Assembly: GCA_003164095.1 (NCBI GenBank)
Contig: PLRX01000100.1
Span: forward strand, 1 to 62,014
Reading direction: 5' to 3'
Source of the DNA: Acidimicrobiaceae bacterium
Lineage (GTDB): Bacteria; Actinomycetota; Acidimicrobiia; Acidimicrobiales; RAAP-2
Length of the DNA: 62,014 bases
Shown: in pieces, positions 1 to 7,641 of the stretch
How the letters are laid out: the number at the start of each line of letters is the position of its first letter
How positions within the stretch are numbered: the stretch's first letter is position 1
Translations under genes and position numbers: made by a program
The notes under the pieces: model-generated
What the model was told of the DNA's origin: nothing
The model's database searches: none
Seen by the model: the letters and a program-made list of their open reading frames with translations, nothing else

Positions 1-29
1 GCGGGACCACCGGCGGCTTCGGCGGATGA
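1..29 (+). CDS. 3' end of an upstream gene with a Gly-rich tail (partial)
   Basis: Only the last eight codons are inside the window; they read GTTGGFGG and end in TGA at 27-29. The stop overlaps the ATG of the next gene as ATGA, so the two genes are probably translationally coupled. The tail closely resembles the C-terminus of the adaptor protein that ends at 5054 and the Gly-Phe stretches of the lipoprotein at 2159-3091. The missing gene may therefore be a second adaptor or another envelope protein of the same transporter group (inference). Confidence 0.6.
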
Positions 30-829
30 CCCCGGCGGCCGACGGACCAGGTTCCCCGGATCCCGGGGTGTGGCGCATGGAGGACACCGGGCAGGTCCCG
101 GTCGAGCCGACCGCCACCCATCCCGCGGTGCGCCGGGCGGTGATCGAGGTCGTGGACGTGTGGAAGACCTACAGCTCGGGCACGCTCAGGGTCGACGCGC
201 TGCGTGGTGTCACGTTCGACATCCACGCCGGCGAGTACGTGGCGGTCATGGGTCCCTCGGGCTCGGGCAAGTCGACGCTGATGCACATCCTCGGTTGCCT
301 GGACGTCCCGTCGTCGGGGGACTACCGGCTAGCCGGCGACGACGTGAGCACCATGTCCGAGGACGAGCTGGCCCACGTGCGGAACAAGCGGATCGGGTTC
401 GTCTTCCAGCAGTTCAACCTCCTGGCGTCGTTGTCGGCGTGGAGGAACGTGGAGCTCCCCCTCCTCTACGCCGGGATGGAACGGACCGAACGCCGCCACC
501 GTGCGCTCGAGTCACTGGACCGCGTCGGGCTCGGCGACCGCGTCGACCACCGCCCGGGCGAGCTCTCGGGTGGCCAGCAGCAACGGGTGGCCGTCGCACG
601 CGCACTCGTGACCGACCCCGACCTGATCCTGGCCGACGAGCCGACGGGCAACCTCGACTCGGTGTCGGCCCGTGAGGTCATGGCCCTGCTCGACGAGCTC
701 CATGCCAGCGGGCGGACGATCGTACTGATCACCCACGACGCCGAGGTGGCCGAGGCCGCCGGACGTTCCATCCGGATCCTGGACGGCCAGTTGGCCGACC
801 CGGCGCTCACCGGCGGGGCCGCCGGATGA
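26..829 (+). CDS. MacB/LolD-type ABC transporter ATP-binding protein
   Basis: This is a 267-residue ATPase of the MacB/LolD/FtsE group, which energises MacB-type permeases rather than classical importers. Walker A is GPSGSGKST at about residues 76-84, the signature is [15 protein letters not shown], and Walker B is [14 protein letters not shown]. The ATG at 26 is chosen because it overlaps the preceding stop as ATGA; a later in-frame ATG near 77 would also give a full domain. The stop overlaps the permease start by four bases (ATGA). The partner permease and a downstream HlyD-like adaptor suggest export of a peptide, drug or envelope component. The substrate cannot be read from the sequence. 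Confidence 0.93.
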   Translation: MTPAADGPGSPDPGVWRMEDTGQVPVEPTATHPAVRRAVIEVVDVWKTYSSGTLRVDALRGVTFDIHAGEYVAVMGPSGSGKSTLMHILGCLDVPSSGDYRLAGDDVSTMSEDELAHVRNKRIGFVFQQFNLLASLSAWRNVELPLLYAGMERTERRHRALESLDRVGLGDRVDHRPGELSGGQQQRVAVARALVTDPDLILADEPTGNLDSVSAREVMALLDELHASGRTIVLITHDAEVAEAAGRSIRILDGQLADPALTGGAAG

Positions 830-2070
830 ATCTCCTCGAGACGTTCCGGACCGGCCTGGGCGCCGTGCTGTCGCACCGCCTCCGGTCGACGCTCACCGTC
901 GTGGGCATCATGATCGGCATCACCGCGGTGATCCTCACAGTGGGGCTGGGCGAGGGCGCCCAGCAGCAGGTGGGGTCGGAGATCACGGCGCTGGGATCCA
1001 ACCTGCTGACGGTGACGCCGGGCAGCACGACCTCGAGTTCCGGCGTCCGCGGCGGCTTCGGGTCGGCGTCGACGCTGACCGTCGGTGACGCTGCCGCCCT
1101 GACCTCCAAGGTGGTGGCCCCCGACATCCGTACCGTGGCGCCGGCCGACTCCGAGAGCGAGAGCCTGGTGGCCGGAACGACGAACTGGACGACCACCGTG
1201 GTGGGCACGGACCCGTCGTGGCTGACCGTCCGCGGCCGCTCGATGACCGAGGGCCGCTTCATCGTCGCCCACGACCTCGCGACCCAGGCCCCGGTCGTCG
1301 TCCTCGGAGCCACCACGGCCCAGGAGCTGTTCGGATTCCGTGACCCGGTGGGCCAGACGGTCGACGTCGCCGGGGTGCCGATGTCGGTGATCGGCGTGCT
1401 GAACAGTGTCGGCTCGTCGTCCAGCTCGTCGACGGTGGCCGACCCCGACGACCAGGCGGTGGTCCCGCTCACCACGGCGTCCGCCCTCCTGTTCGGGGGC
1501 ACGACCAGGAACTCCGTCAGCCAGATCCTCATCCAGGCAACCTCGTCATCCGCGCTGTCCGCCGCCTACCAGGAGGCCGACGCCGAGCTGCTCAACCTCC
1601 ACGGCATCACCACCTCGACGGCGGCCGACTTCACCATCACCAGCGAGCAGGAAGTGCTCTCGACCGCCACCTCGGTGGACCGCACGCTGACGGTGCTGCT
1701 CGGCGGCATCGCCGGCATCTCGCTCCTGGTGGGGGGCATCGGGGTGATGAACATCATGCTGGTGTCGGTGACCGAGCGGATCCGGGAGATCGGGCTCCGC
1801 AAGGCCCTCGGGGCGACCCCGCGCGTCATCCGCCGCCAGTTCCTGGTGGAGGCGTCCGTCCTCGGCACCGTCGGCGGCCTGCTCGGCGCCGTCCTCGGCG
1901 TGATCGGCGCCGAGGTGCTGCCGCACTTCATCTCCGACCCGATCACCGTGTCACCGGCGGCGGCGGTCGGCGCCATCGTGGTCGCCATCGTCATCGGCAT
2001 CGTCTTCGGTGTCTACCCGGCCAGCCGCGCCGCCAAGCTCCCGCCCATCGACGCCCTCCGCAGCGAGTGA
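826..2070 (+). CDS. MacB-like ABC transporter permease (FtsX family)
   Basis: This 414-residue membrane protein has the MacB layout. One transmembrane helix lies near residues 18-42, a large extracytoplasmic MacB-PCD domain covers roughly 45-270, and three helices form the C-terminal FtsX domain. That domain contains the family stretch [21 protein letters not shown], shortened here to its core [17 protein letters not shown], followed by RKALGAT. It overlaps the ATPase by four bases and would form a dimeric mechanotransmission transporter with it. In Gram-negative bacteria MacB works with MacA and TolC; a single-membrane actinobacterium lacks the TolC part, so here it probably acts on envelope or secreted substrates (inference). 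Confidence 0.92.
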   Translation: MNLLETFRTGLGAVLSHRLRSTLTVVGIMIGITAVILTVGLGEGAQQQVGSEITALGSNLLTVTPGSTTSSSGVRGGFGSASTLTVGDAAALTSKVVAPDIRTVAPADSESESLVAGTTNWTTTVVGTDPSWLTVRGRSMTEGRFIVAHDLATQAPVVVLGATTAQELFGFRDPVGQTVDVAGVPMSVIGVLNSVGSSSSSSTVADPDDQAVVPLTTASALLFGGTTRNSVSQILIQATSSSALSAAYQEADAELLNLHGITTSTAADFTITSEQEVLSTATSVDRTLTVLLGGIAGISLLVGGIGVMNIMLVSVTERIREIGLRKALGATPRVIRRQFLVEASVLGTVGGLLGAVLGVIGAEVLPHFISDPITVSPAAAVGAIVVAIVIGIVFGVYPASRAAKLPPIDALRSE

Positions 2071-2097
2071 CGCCGTGATTCCCACACAATCCGACCA

Positions 2098-2103
2098 TAT
2101 GAT
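2098..2103 (+). promoter_or_regulatory. -10 box TATGAT before the lipoprotein gene
   Basis: TATGAT is a near-consensus -10 hexamer in the 88-base gap after the permease. It would start transcription near 2110 and give a leader of about 50 bases before the ATG at 2159. No good -35 box is visible. It suggests that the lipoprotein and adaptor can be transcribed separately from the ABC genes. Confidence 0.45.
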
Positions 2104-2127
2104 CCCGAACCTCCAGATCCCGAACCT
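2101..2127 (+). repeat. 15-base-period direct repeat in the lipoprotein leader
   Basis: The 12-mer GATCCCGAACCT occurs at 2101-2112 and again at 2116-2127, separated by CCA. The copies sit on the end of the -10 box and on the first transcribed bases. This is a plausible place for a regulator or RNA-binding factor, but no function is known. Confidence 0.6.
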
Positions 2128-2158
2128 TTCCGTACCCCAGTCAACGAAGGAAGCAGCC

Positions 2159-3091
2159 ATGCACAACGACCACACACGCAACCCAGGAACCACCCCGGCG
2201 CACCTGCGCCAGCGGGGCATGCGGGTCCGCCAGCTCGCCGTGCTCGGCGCGGTCGGGGCAGCCGGTCTCGCCTTCGCCGCCTGCGGAGGCTCCTCGGCCG
2301 CGTCGACCACCTCGTCGACGGCCGGCGCAACGTCGGGCTCCTCGTCGGGCTCGTCGACGCCGCCGAGCACCCTGCCCGGGGCCTCGGGGACGATCGCCGC
2401 GGTCGCCGCCACCTCGCTCGAGGTGCAGAACACCCAGACCGGCCAGACCACGGTGAACTACACGTCCTCGACGACCATCCACCAGATCACCACCACGACG
2501 GCGTCGGCGGTGACGGTCGGCTCCTGCATCTCCGCGTTCGGCAAGCCCACCTCGACCTCCAAGTCGTCCACTCCCTTCGGTGAGCCGATCACAGCGACCA
2601 CGGTGTCGATCACCCAGCCGGTGTCCGGCGCGTGCGAGCGCGGCGGGTTCGGCGGCCGCACCGGCGGGTTCGGCGGCGGTCCCGGCGGGACGGGCACCGG
2701 CGGCACGAGGCCGACCGGGACGTTCAAGCCTCCGGCAGGGCGGTCGTTCGGTAACGGCTCGTTCGGCGCCGCCTCCGGACAGGTGACCGCGGTGTCCGGC
2801 AGCCAAGTGACGGTCAACGAGACGAACCCGCAGACCAAGAAGGCAACGTCCGTGACGGTCACGCTGGCCGCCACCACGGCCTTCACGACCACCCAGACGG
2901 GAACCGCGGCCGCCATCGTGGTCGGGCAGTGTGCCCGGGCGACCGGCACGGCGGACAGCACCGGCGCGATCACCGCCCAGGACCTGACGATCTCTGCTCC
3001 GACCAACGGTTCCTGCACCAGCGGCTTCGGATTCCGGGGGGGCTTCGGTGGGGGTGCCGGCGGCGCCGCTAGCTCGGCAACGGGTGCCTGA
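2159..3091 (+). CDS. Putative lipoprotein with two DUF5666-like repeats and Gly-Phe-rich segments
   Basis: The 310-residue product starts at the ATG at 2159, which follows the ribosome-binding site GAAGGAAG. The N-terminus has Arg residues, a hydrophobic stretch and Cys42 in the context LAFAAC. This resembles a lipobox, although Phe at -3 is not canonical. A Ser/Thr/Gly-rich spacer follows. Two related beta-rich segments (about residues 77-145 and 205-285) share the patterns GxIxAVxxTSLxV and VVGQCARATG, resembling the extracellular DUF5666 domain. Between and after them lie Gly-rich stretches such as GGFGGRTGGFGGG. It lies between the ABC permease and the adaptor, so an accessory surface role in that transporter is likely. 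The biochemical function is unknown. Confidence 0.75.
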   Translation: MHNDHTRNPGTTPAHLRQRGMRVRQLAVLGAVGAAGLAFAACGGSSAASTTSSTAGATSGSSSGSSTPPSTLPGASGTIAAVAATSLEVQNTQTGQTTVNYTSSTTIHQITTTTASAVTVGSCISAFGKPTSTSKSSTPFGEPITATTVSITQPVSGACERGGFGGRTGGFGGGPGGTGTGGTRPTGTFKPPAGRSFGNGSFGAASGQVTAVSGSQVTVNETNPQTKKATSVTVTLAATTAFTTTQTGTAAAIVVGQCARATGTADSTGAITAQDLTISAPTNGSCTSGFGFRGGFGGGAGGAASSATGA

Positions 3092-3101
3092 ACCTTCGGG
3101 C

Positions 3102-5054
3102 GTGATCTCCACGTCCGCCCTCGACGCCTCGGACCACGGTGGTCCTGACGCGCCGCCGAACCCACGTCAGGCGCCACGCCGGCCAGCCCGGTCGGTCCCG
3201 TGGCGGCTGCTGGTCGTCCTTGTGGTGGTGGCCGCCCTCGTCGTGGCGTGGTTGCTCACCCGCTCGTCCGGCCCGGCCTACCGCACCGCTCCGGTGACGA
3301 CCGGCACGGCCGTGGCCACCCTCTCGGCGGTCGGCACGGTCACGCCCGTGCAGCAGGCCGATCTCACCTTCGCGACGGACGGGACCGTCGGCAGCGTCGA
3401 CGTGACCGTGGGCCAGCAGGTCTCGGCCGGACAGATGGTCGCCTCACTCGACCCGACGTCGCTGGAGACGGCGGTCGTCAACGCGCAGGTGGCGCTGGCC
3501 TCCGCCCAGGCCACATTGGCATCGGACGAGGCCGCGCAGACCGACGCATCCACCTCGACCTCGACCGGCTCGTCGACGTCCGGTTCGACGGGTGGTCGCA
3601 CGGGCACCGGCTCGACGACGTCCGGTTCGACGGGCACGGGGACGAGCTCGACGGTGTCGAGCGCCGAGGTGGCGAAGCTCCAGGCCACCCTGGTCGCCGA
3701 CCAGCACCAGCAGGATGTAGCGGCGACGCTCGCAGGAACGGCACTGGCGACGGCAACGAGGGTGTGCACAGCCTCCACTTCGGGCGCGAGCACCTCGGGT
3801 ACCGGGTCGTCGGGTGCGACGTCCGACGCTCCGACTGGTGGCACCCCACCCGGGGGAGGCAGCGGCGGCGGGAGCGGTGGCAGTGGCGGGGGAGGCAGCG
3901 GCGAAACCTGCACCCAGGCCCTGGCGGCGGCCACCTCGGCCCACCAGGCGCTCGTGGCCGCCATCGCCCAGGTGACCAAGGACGAGGCGGCACTGTCCGC
4001 CGCGCTCGGGATCGGGTCGTCGGCCGGAACGGGGGGCTCGGGCGGCACGGGAGGCTCGGGCGGGACGGGCACTCCGGGAAAGGGAGGCACCGGCCCGTCG
4101 GCCGCCACCGAGACCGCCCTGGTGACTCAGGTGGCGGCGACGACCACCGCCACCTCCTCCTCGTCCGGAACGGGTCAGTCGGGCACAGGTGGCGCCGGTG
4201 GGTCGTCCACGTCGGCATCCTCGACCGCCAGCGGGCACGCCCGGACGGTCACGGCCCAGGTGATCGCCCTCGACGAGACGAATGTCGACGCAGCCCAGGC
4301 CGCGCTCGCTTCGGCGCAGCAGGACGTCGGTGACGTCAACCTGGTCAGCAGCATCTCCGGCACCGTCGGGGCAGTGACGCTGGTCGCCGGCCAGTCCGTC
4401 GCGGCCGGGTCGCCGTCGGCCACCCCGCAGGTCGTGGTGGTCGGACCAGGTGACGACTATCAGGTGGCGACGACCGTTCCGGTCACCCAGGTAGCGAAGG
4501 TGAAGGTGGGCCAGCAGGCTCTCGTGACCCCCGACTCCAGCTCCGGCACCGTCGTCGGGACGGTGACCGGCATCGGTGTGCTCGGGACCACCACGACCTC
4601 GACCACCACCTACCCGGTGACCATCGGCATCCAGTCGGCCGCCCTCGGCCCCTTCTCCGGTGCGGACGCCACGGTGCAGATCGTGCTCGCCCGGGCGACC
4701 GGTGTGACGACGGTGCCGACCTCGGCCGTGCAGACGGTCGGGACCACCCGCGTGGTGACCGTGGTGGACGGCGGCACCACGAAGGAGGTCCGGGTGACCG
4801 TGGGCACGTCCGGCGCCCTGCGGACGCAGATCCTGTCGGGCGTCCACATCGGGCAGACCGTCTCCCTGGCCGCCATGGACGCACCGGTCCCGTCGTCGTC
4901 GACGACCACCCGCACGGGCATCGCCGGCCTGGCCGGGTCCGGTGGCTTCAGTGGCACCGGTGGCTTCAGTGGCACCGGTGGCTTCGGCGGTACCGGTGGC
5001 TTCGGGGCCGGAGGAGCAGGCGGGTTCGGCGGGGCCTCACGCACCGGGGGCTGA
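3102..5054 (+). CDS. HlyD/MacA-type periplasmic adaptor-like protein
   Basis: The protein is about 650 residues with one N-terminal transmembrane helix (LLVVLVVVAALVVAWLL). A barrel-sandwich (lipoyl-like) half-motif contains VGSVDVTVGQQVSAGQMVASL. A second half-motif contains ISGTVGAVTLVAGQSVAAG, and beta-barrel segments follow. The region where adaptors normally have a coiled-coil hairpin (about residues 130-400) is broken by Ser/Thr/Gly low-complexity inserts. The C-terminus carries GGFSGT-type repeats. The start is uncertain: GTG at 3102 lies ten bases after the preceding stop, and GTG at 3048 would overlap that gene. It is expected to work with the MacB-like pair upstream. Confidence 0.85.
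   Translation: MISTSALDASDHGGPDAPPNPRQAPRRPARSVPWRLLVVLVVVAALVVAWLLTRSSGPAYRTAPVTTGTAVATLSAVGTVTPVQQADLTFATDGTVGSVDVTVGQQVSAGQMVASLDPTSLETAVVNAQVALASAQATLASDEAAQTDASTSTSTGSSTSGSTGGRTGTGSTTSGSTGTGTSSTVSSAEVAKLQATLVADQHQQDVAATLAGTALATATRVCTASTSGASTSGTGSSGATSDAPTGGTPPGGGSGGGSGGSGGGGSGETCTQALAAATSAHQALVAAIAQVTKDEAALSAALGIGSSAGTGGSGGTGGSGGTGTPGKGGTGPSAATETALVTQVAATTTATSSSSGTGQSGTGGAGGSSTSASSTASGHARTVTAQVIALDETNVDAAQAALASAQQDVGDVNLVSSISGTVGAVTLVAGQSVAAGSPSATPQVVVVGPGDDYQVATTVPVTQVAKVKVGQQALVTPDSSSGTVVGTVTGIGVLGTTTTSTTTYPVTIGIQSAALGPFSGADATVQIVLARATGVTTVPTSAVQTVGTTRVVTVVDGGTTKEVRVTVGTSGALRTQILSGVHIGQTVSLAAMDAPVPSSSTTTRTGIAGLAGSGGFSGTGGFSGTGGFGGTGGFGAGGAGGFGGASRTGG
4940..5010 (+). repeat. 18-base tandem repeat encoding GGFSGT/GGFGGT
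   Basis: About four imperfect copies of an 18-base unit lie at the 3' end of the adaptor gene. The first two copies are identical and the later ones diverge. They encode a Gly-Phe-Ser/Gly-Thr tail like those of the neighbouring proteins. The array is prone to copy-number change by slippage. Confidence 0.7.
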
Positions 5055-5125
5055 GCACCGGGGTGGCTTCGCCGTGGCCGTCGGGGCGGCGGCGGCCGGC
5101 GCGCCGGTCGGGCCGGCGGTGGGGG

Positions 5126-5131
5126 TAGCGT
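5126..5131 (+). promoter_or_regulatory. -10 box TAGCGT, leaderless arrangement
   Basis: TAGCGT fits TANNNT and ends eight bases before the ATG at 5139, so transcription would begin at or very near the start codon. No Shine-Dalgarno sequence is visible. The preceding gap also holds the 12-base palindrome CCGGCGCGCCGG at 5096-5107. Confidence 0.5.
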
Positions 5132-5138
5132 CGCCGCC

Positions 5139-5639
5139 ATGAACACCGACCCCCTGGTCACCGAGGCCGTGTACGACACCGGGGTGCGGCGGCTCCAGCA
5201 CGCCTACGCCGACGTGGTCAACCGCCGTGCGTGGCCGGAGCTCGAGTCCCTGTTCCGCCCGGACGCAGAGGTCGTGATCGACCGGCGGGCCGGCGATCCG
5301 CTCCGCCTCGTCGGCGGGGCGGAGGTCGGTGCCTTCATCGGTTCGGCCATCGCTCACTTCTCGTTCTTCGAGTTCGTCATCCTGAACGCGCACATCGCCT
5401 TTCCCGACGGCGTCGACGCGGGCACGGCGGTGTGCCGGCTGTTCATGTGCGAACTGCGCCAGGACGAGACGACGGAGCGGTTCACCACCGCCTTCGGGCT
5501 CTACCACGACCGGTACGTGCTGGAGACGGGACGCTGGTGGTTCGCCGAACGCCGGTACCACTCGCTGGCCCGGCACAGTGGGGTCCTCGACGTGTTCTCC
5601 CTTCCCTCCGACCCCGGGATCACCGTTCCGGGCGCCTGA
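5139..5639 (+). CDS. SnoaL/NTF2-fold family protein
   Basis: The 166-residue protein has the cystatin-like cone of the SnoaL_4/NTF2 superfamily. An N-terminal helix (RRLQHAYADVVNRRAW) precedes the turn FRPDAEVVIDRRAG. Later beta strands contain GLYHDRYVLETGRWWFAERRYHSL. The Trp-Trp-Phe-x-x-Arg ending is typical of SnoaL-like proteins in actinobacteria. Members include small hydratases, isomerases and non-catalytic binding proteins, so no reaction is assigned. It begins at an apparently leaderless ATG and is followed 55 bases later by the SixA-like gene on the same strand. Confidence 0.8.
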   Translation: MNTDPLVTEAVYDTGVRRLQHAYADVVNRRAWPELESLFRPDAEVVIDRRAGDPLRLVGGAEVGAFIGSAIAHFSFFEFVILNAHIAFPDGVDAGTAVCRLFMCELRQDETTERFTTAFGLYHDRYVLETGRWWFAERRYHSLARHSGVLDVFSLPSDPGITVPGA

Positions 5640-5694
5640 CGTGGGCCCCCACCGCATCAGCCACCAGGACCGTCACGCGTGGGAGCATCAGGGC

Positions 5695-6162
5695 ATGCCG
5701 CTCCTCGTGGTCCGACATGCACGCGCCGGTCGGCGGAGTGCCTACGAGGGGGACGACCTGGATCGCCCGCTTTCGACGCGCGGCCGTGCCCAGGCCGAGG
5801 GGCTGGTCCCCCTGCTGGTCGGCTACCAGCCCCGTCGCATCCTCTCGAGTCCCGCGATCCGCTGCTTCGAGACGGTGCGACCGCTCGCCGAGTCGCTGGC
5901 GCTACCCATCGAGTCGGTGGGGGAGCTGGCCGAGGGCCGGGGCGCCGATGCCTTCCGACTGCTCCGACGGATGGCCGGCGAGCCGGCGGTGCTGTGCACC
6001 CACGGCGACATCGCCGCCGAGCTCCTGGAGGACCTGACCCCCGGGATGTCGTCCAAGGCCCGGTACAAGCTGCGCTTGCTGAAGGGCGAGGTGTGGGTGG
6101 TGGGGACGTCCGGGGACTCGCTCGAGATCGTCGAGCACCTCCACCAGGAACCCCGACGGTGA
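5695..6162 (+). CDS. SixA-like histidine phosphatase
   Basis: This is a 155-residue member of the histidine phosphatase (RHG) superfamily. Arg7-His8 lie in LLVVRHARAG, the stretch DRPLSTRGRAQA follows, and the second catalytic His is in CTHGD at about residue 103. The small size and the RPLSTRG motif match SixA-type phosphohistidine or nucleotide phosphatases, and the C-terminal domain of actinobacterial MutT1. The ATG at 5695 places the catalytic motif at the N-terminus as usual; upstream in-frame codons would overlap the previous gene. The physiological substrate is unknown. Confidence 0.85.
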   Translation: MPLLVVRHARAGRRSAYEGDDLDRPLSTRGRAQAEGLVPLLVGYQPRRILSSPAIRCFETVRPLAESLALPIESVGELAEGRGADAFRLLRRMAGEPAVLCTHGDIAAELLEDLTPGMSSKARYKLRLLKGEVWVVGTSGDSLEIVEHLHQEPRR

Positions 6163-6255
6163 CCGGGTCACGGCCGGCCGATCGTCGGCAGGGGCTCCTA
6201 CGTGTTCCGGGGCCGGCGCCCGGTGCGTCCGACCGGGCCGTGGTCGGTCGACCGC

Positions 6256-6261
6256 TACGCT
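6256..6261 (+). promoter_or_regulatory. -10 box TACGCT before murL
   Basis: TACGCT ends ten bases before the ATG at 6271, compatible with a leaderless or almost leaderless murL-murD2 transcript. No Shine-Dalgarno sequence precedes the ATG. Confidence 0.45.
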
Positions 6262-6270
6262 GACCGCCCG

Positions 6271-7641
6271 ATGACCGACCCCCTCCGCTTCGACCCGGGC
6301 TCGTACGACGCCTTCCGGGTCGTCGGTCGGGACTACGACGCGGACACCCGGACGATCACGCTCCGCTACGCACTCGACGACCGGGTCGAGTTCGTCGAGA
6401 CCATCGCGTTCGAGACACCGCCGGGCCCGGACGCCGGCCCGGGTCGGTCGACCGGCGCCGGGTTCGAACGGGCCCTCCTCCACCTCCACGTGGCCGCCGG
6501 GACCAGCTACTACAAGACGGCCGCGCCCCGGCAGGTCGTGGTGGAGGGGGAGTCACTCAGCCCTCCCGAACTCGACGTGTACCACCGGCTCTACGACGAC
6601 GGCCTCCGGGAGTTCGCGGTGACCAACGGGCTCCCGGTGCCGCGACCGGTGGCCGTGACGGCGGGACGTGGCGTGGCCGGGCACCCGCTAGCACCGGAGG
6701 GCCTGCTCCGCCCCGGGCTCCTCGTACCCATCGGGGGTGGCAAGGACTCGATGGCCCTCATCGAGTCCGTCCGGGACCTCGGCCCGCGGCTCTTCTGCGT
6801 CAACCCCCATCCCCTGATCCTCGAACTGGCCGAGGAGGCCGGACTCGAGCTGCTGGTGGTCCGGCGCCGCCTCGATCCCGGGCTCGCCGCGCTCAACGCG
6901 GCGGGGGCCCTCAACGGGCACGTGCCGATCACCGCGATCGTCTCGCTCATCGCCGCAGTCGGCGCGTTCGTCCACGGGTACGACACGGTGGCCATGGCCG
7001 TCGAGCGATCGGCCAGCGAGGAGACGGTCACCGTCGACGGCGTGGCCGTCAACCACCAGTACTCGAAGAGCCGGGAGTTCGAGCTCCTCCTGGCCGGACT
7101 GCTGCAGCAGACGGTCGCCCCCGAGCTCACGTACGGGTCGGCGCTCCGTCCCTACTCGGAGCTGGCGATCTCCCGGGCCTTCGCCGGCCTGACCCGGTAC
7201 CACGGAACCTTCTGCAGCTGTAACTCCGCCTTCCGCCAGGGCGCCGGCCCGGCCGACCGCTGGTGCGGGCACTGTCCGAAGTGCCGCTTCGTCGGCCTCA
7301 TGCTGGCGCCGTTCCTGGAGCCCGACGAGCTCACGGCCATCATCGGGACGGACATGTTCGCCGACGCCGGACAGGTGACCGGATTCGCCGCGCTCATGAG
7401 CGACGTCGACAAGCCCTTCGAGTGCGTCGGCGAACGCCGGGAGTCGGCGGCCGCCCTCCGCCTGCTCGCCTCCCGACCGGCATGGCGCGACTCGGCGGTG
7501 GTGGCCGCACTGGCCGACCGGGCCTCGAGCCTGGTCGACGACGTCGACCTGGACGCACTGCTGGCACCCGATGTCACGCTCTCCTTCGCCGATCCGGAGG
7601 TCGCCGCCGCGGTCGCTGCCCTCCTGGCGGTCCACCGGTGA
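6271..7641 (+). CDS. murL: UDP-MurNAc-L-Ala-L-Glu epimerase MurL
   Basis: The 456-residue protein fits the MurL family described in Xanthomonas. That enzyme uses ATP to epimerise the terminal L-Glu of UDP-MurNAc-L-Ala-L-Glu to D-Glu. It shows the nucleotide-binding motif PIGGGKDS at 153-160. A Cys cluster follows: CSC at 315-317, then WCGHCPKC with Cys332, Cys335 and Cys338. The stop overlaps the start of a Mur ligase (GTGA), which is exactly the murD2 partnership expected. An organism using this route does not need glutamate racemase for the wall. The start at 6271 is the first ATG after a -10 box; a GTG at 6202 is possible. Confidence 0.87.
   Translation: MTDPLRFDPGSYDAFRVVGRDYDADTRTITLRYALDDRVEFVETIAFETPPGPDAGPGRSTGAGFERALLHLHVAAGTSYYKTAAPRQVVVEGESLSPPELDVYHRLYDDGLREFAVTNGLPVPRPVAVTAGRGVAGHPLAPEGLLRPGLLVPIGGGKDSMALIESVRDLGPRLFCVNPHPLILELAEEAGLELLVVRRRLDPGLAALNAAGALNGHVPITAIVSLIAAVGAFVHGYDTVAMAVERSASEETVTVDGVAVNHQYSKSREFELLLAGLLQQTVAPELTYGSALRPYSELAISRAFAGLTRYHGTFCSCNSAFRQGAGPADRWCGHCPKCRFVGLMLAPFLEPDELTAIIGTDMFADAGQVTGFAALMSDVDKPFECVGERRESAAALRLLASRPAWRDSAVVAALADRASSLVDDVDLDALLAPDVTLSFADPEVAAAVAALLAVHR

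Noticed and set aside
26-2070. Calling the first genes a complete MacAB-TolC efflux pump
   Set aside because: No TolC-like protein is present and the host looks like a single-membrane actinobacterium, so only the family assignment is kept.
3444-4847. Minus-strand frame of 467 codons opposite the adaptor gene
   Set aside because: It arises from the low-complexity Ser/Thr/Gly coding region read backwards and contains only Arg/Gly/Ala-rich sequence.
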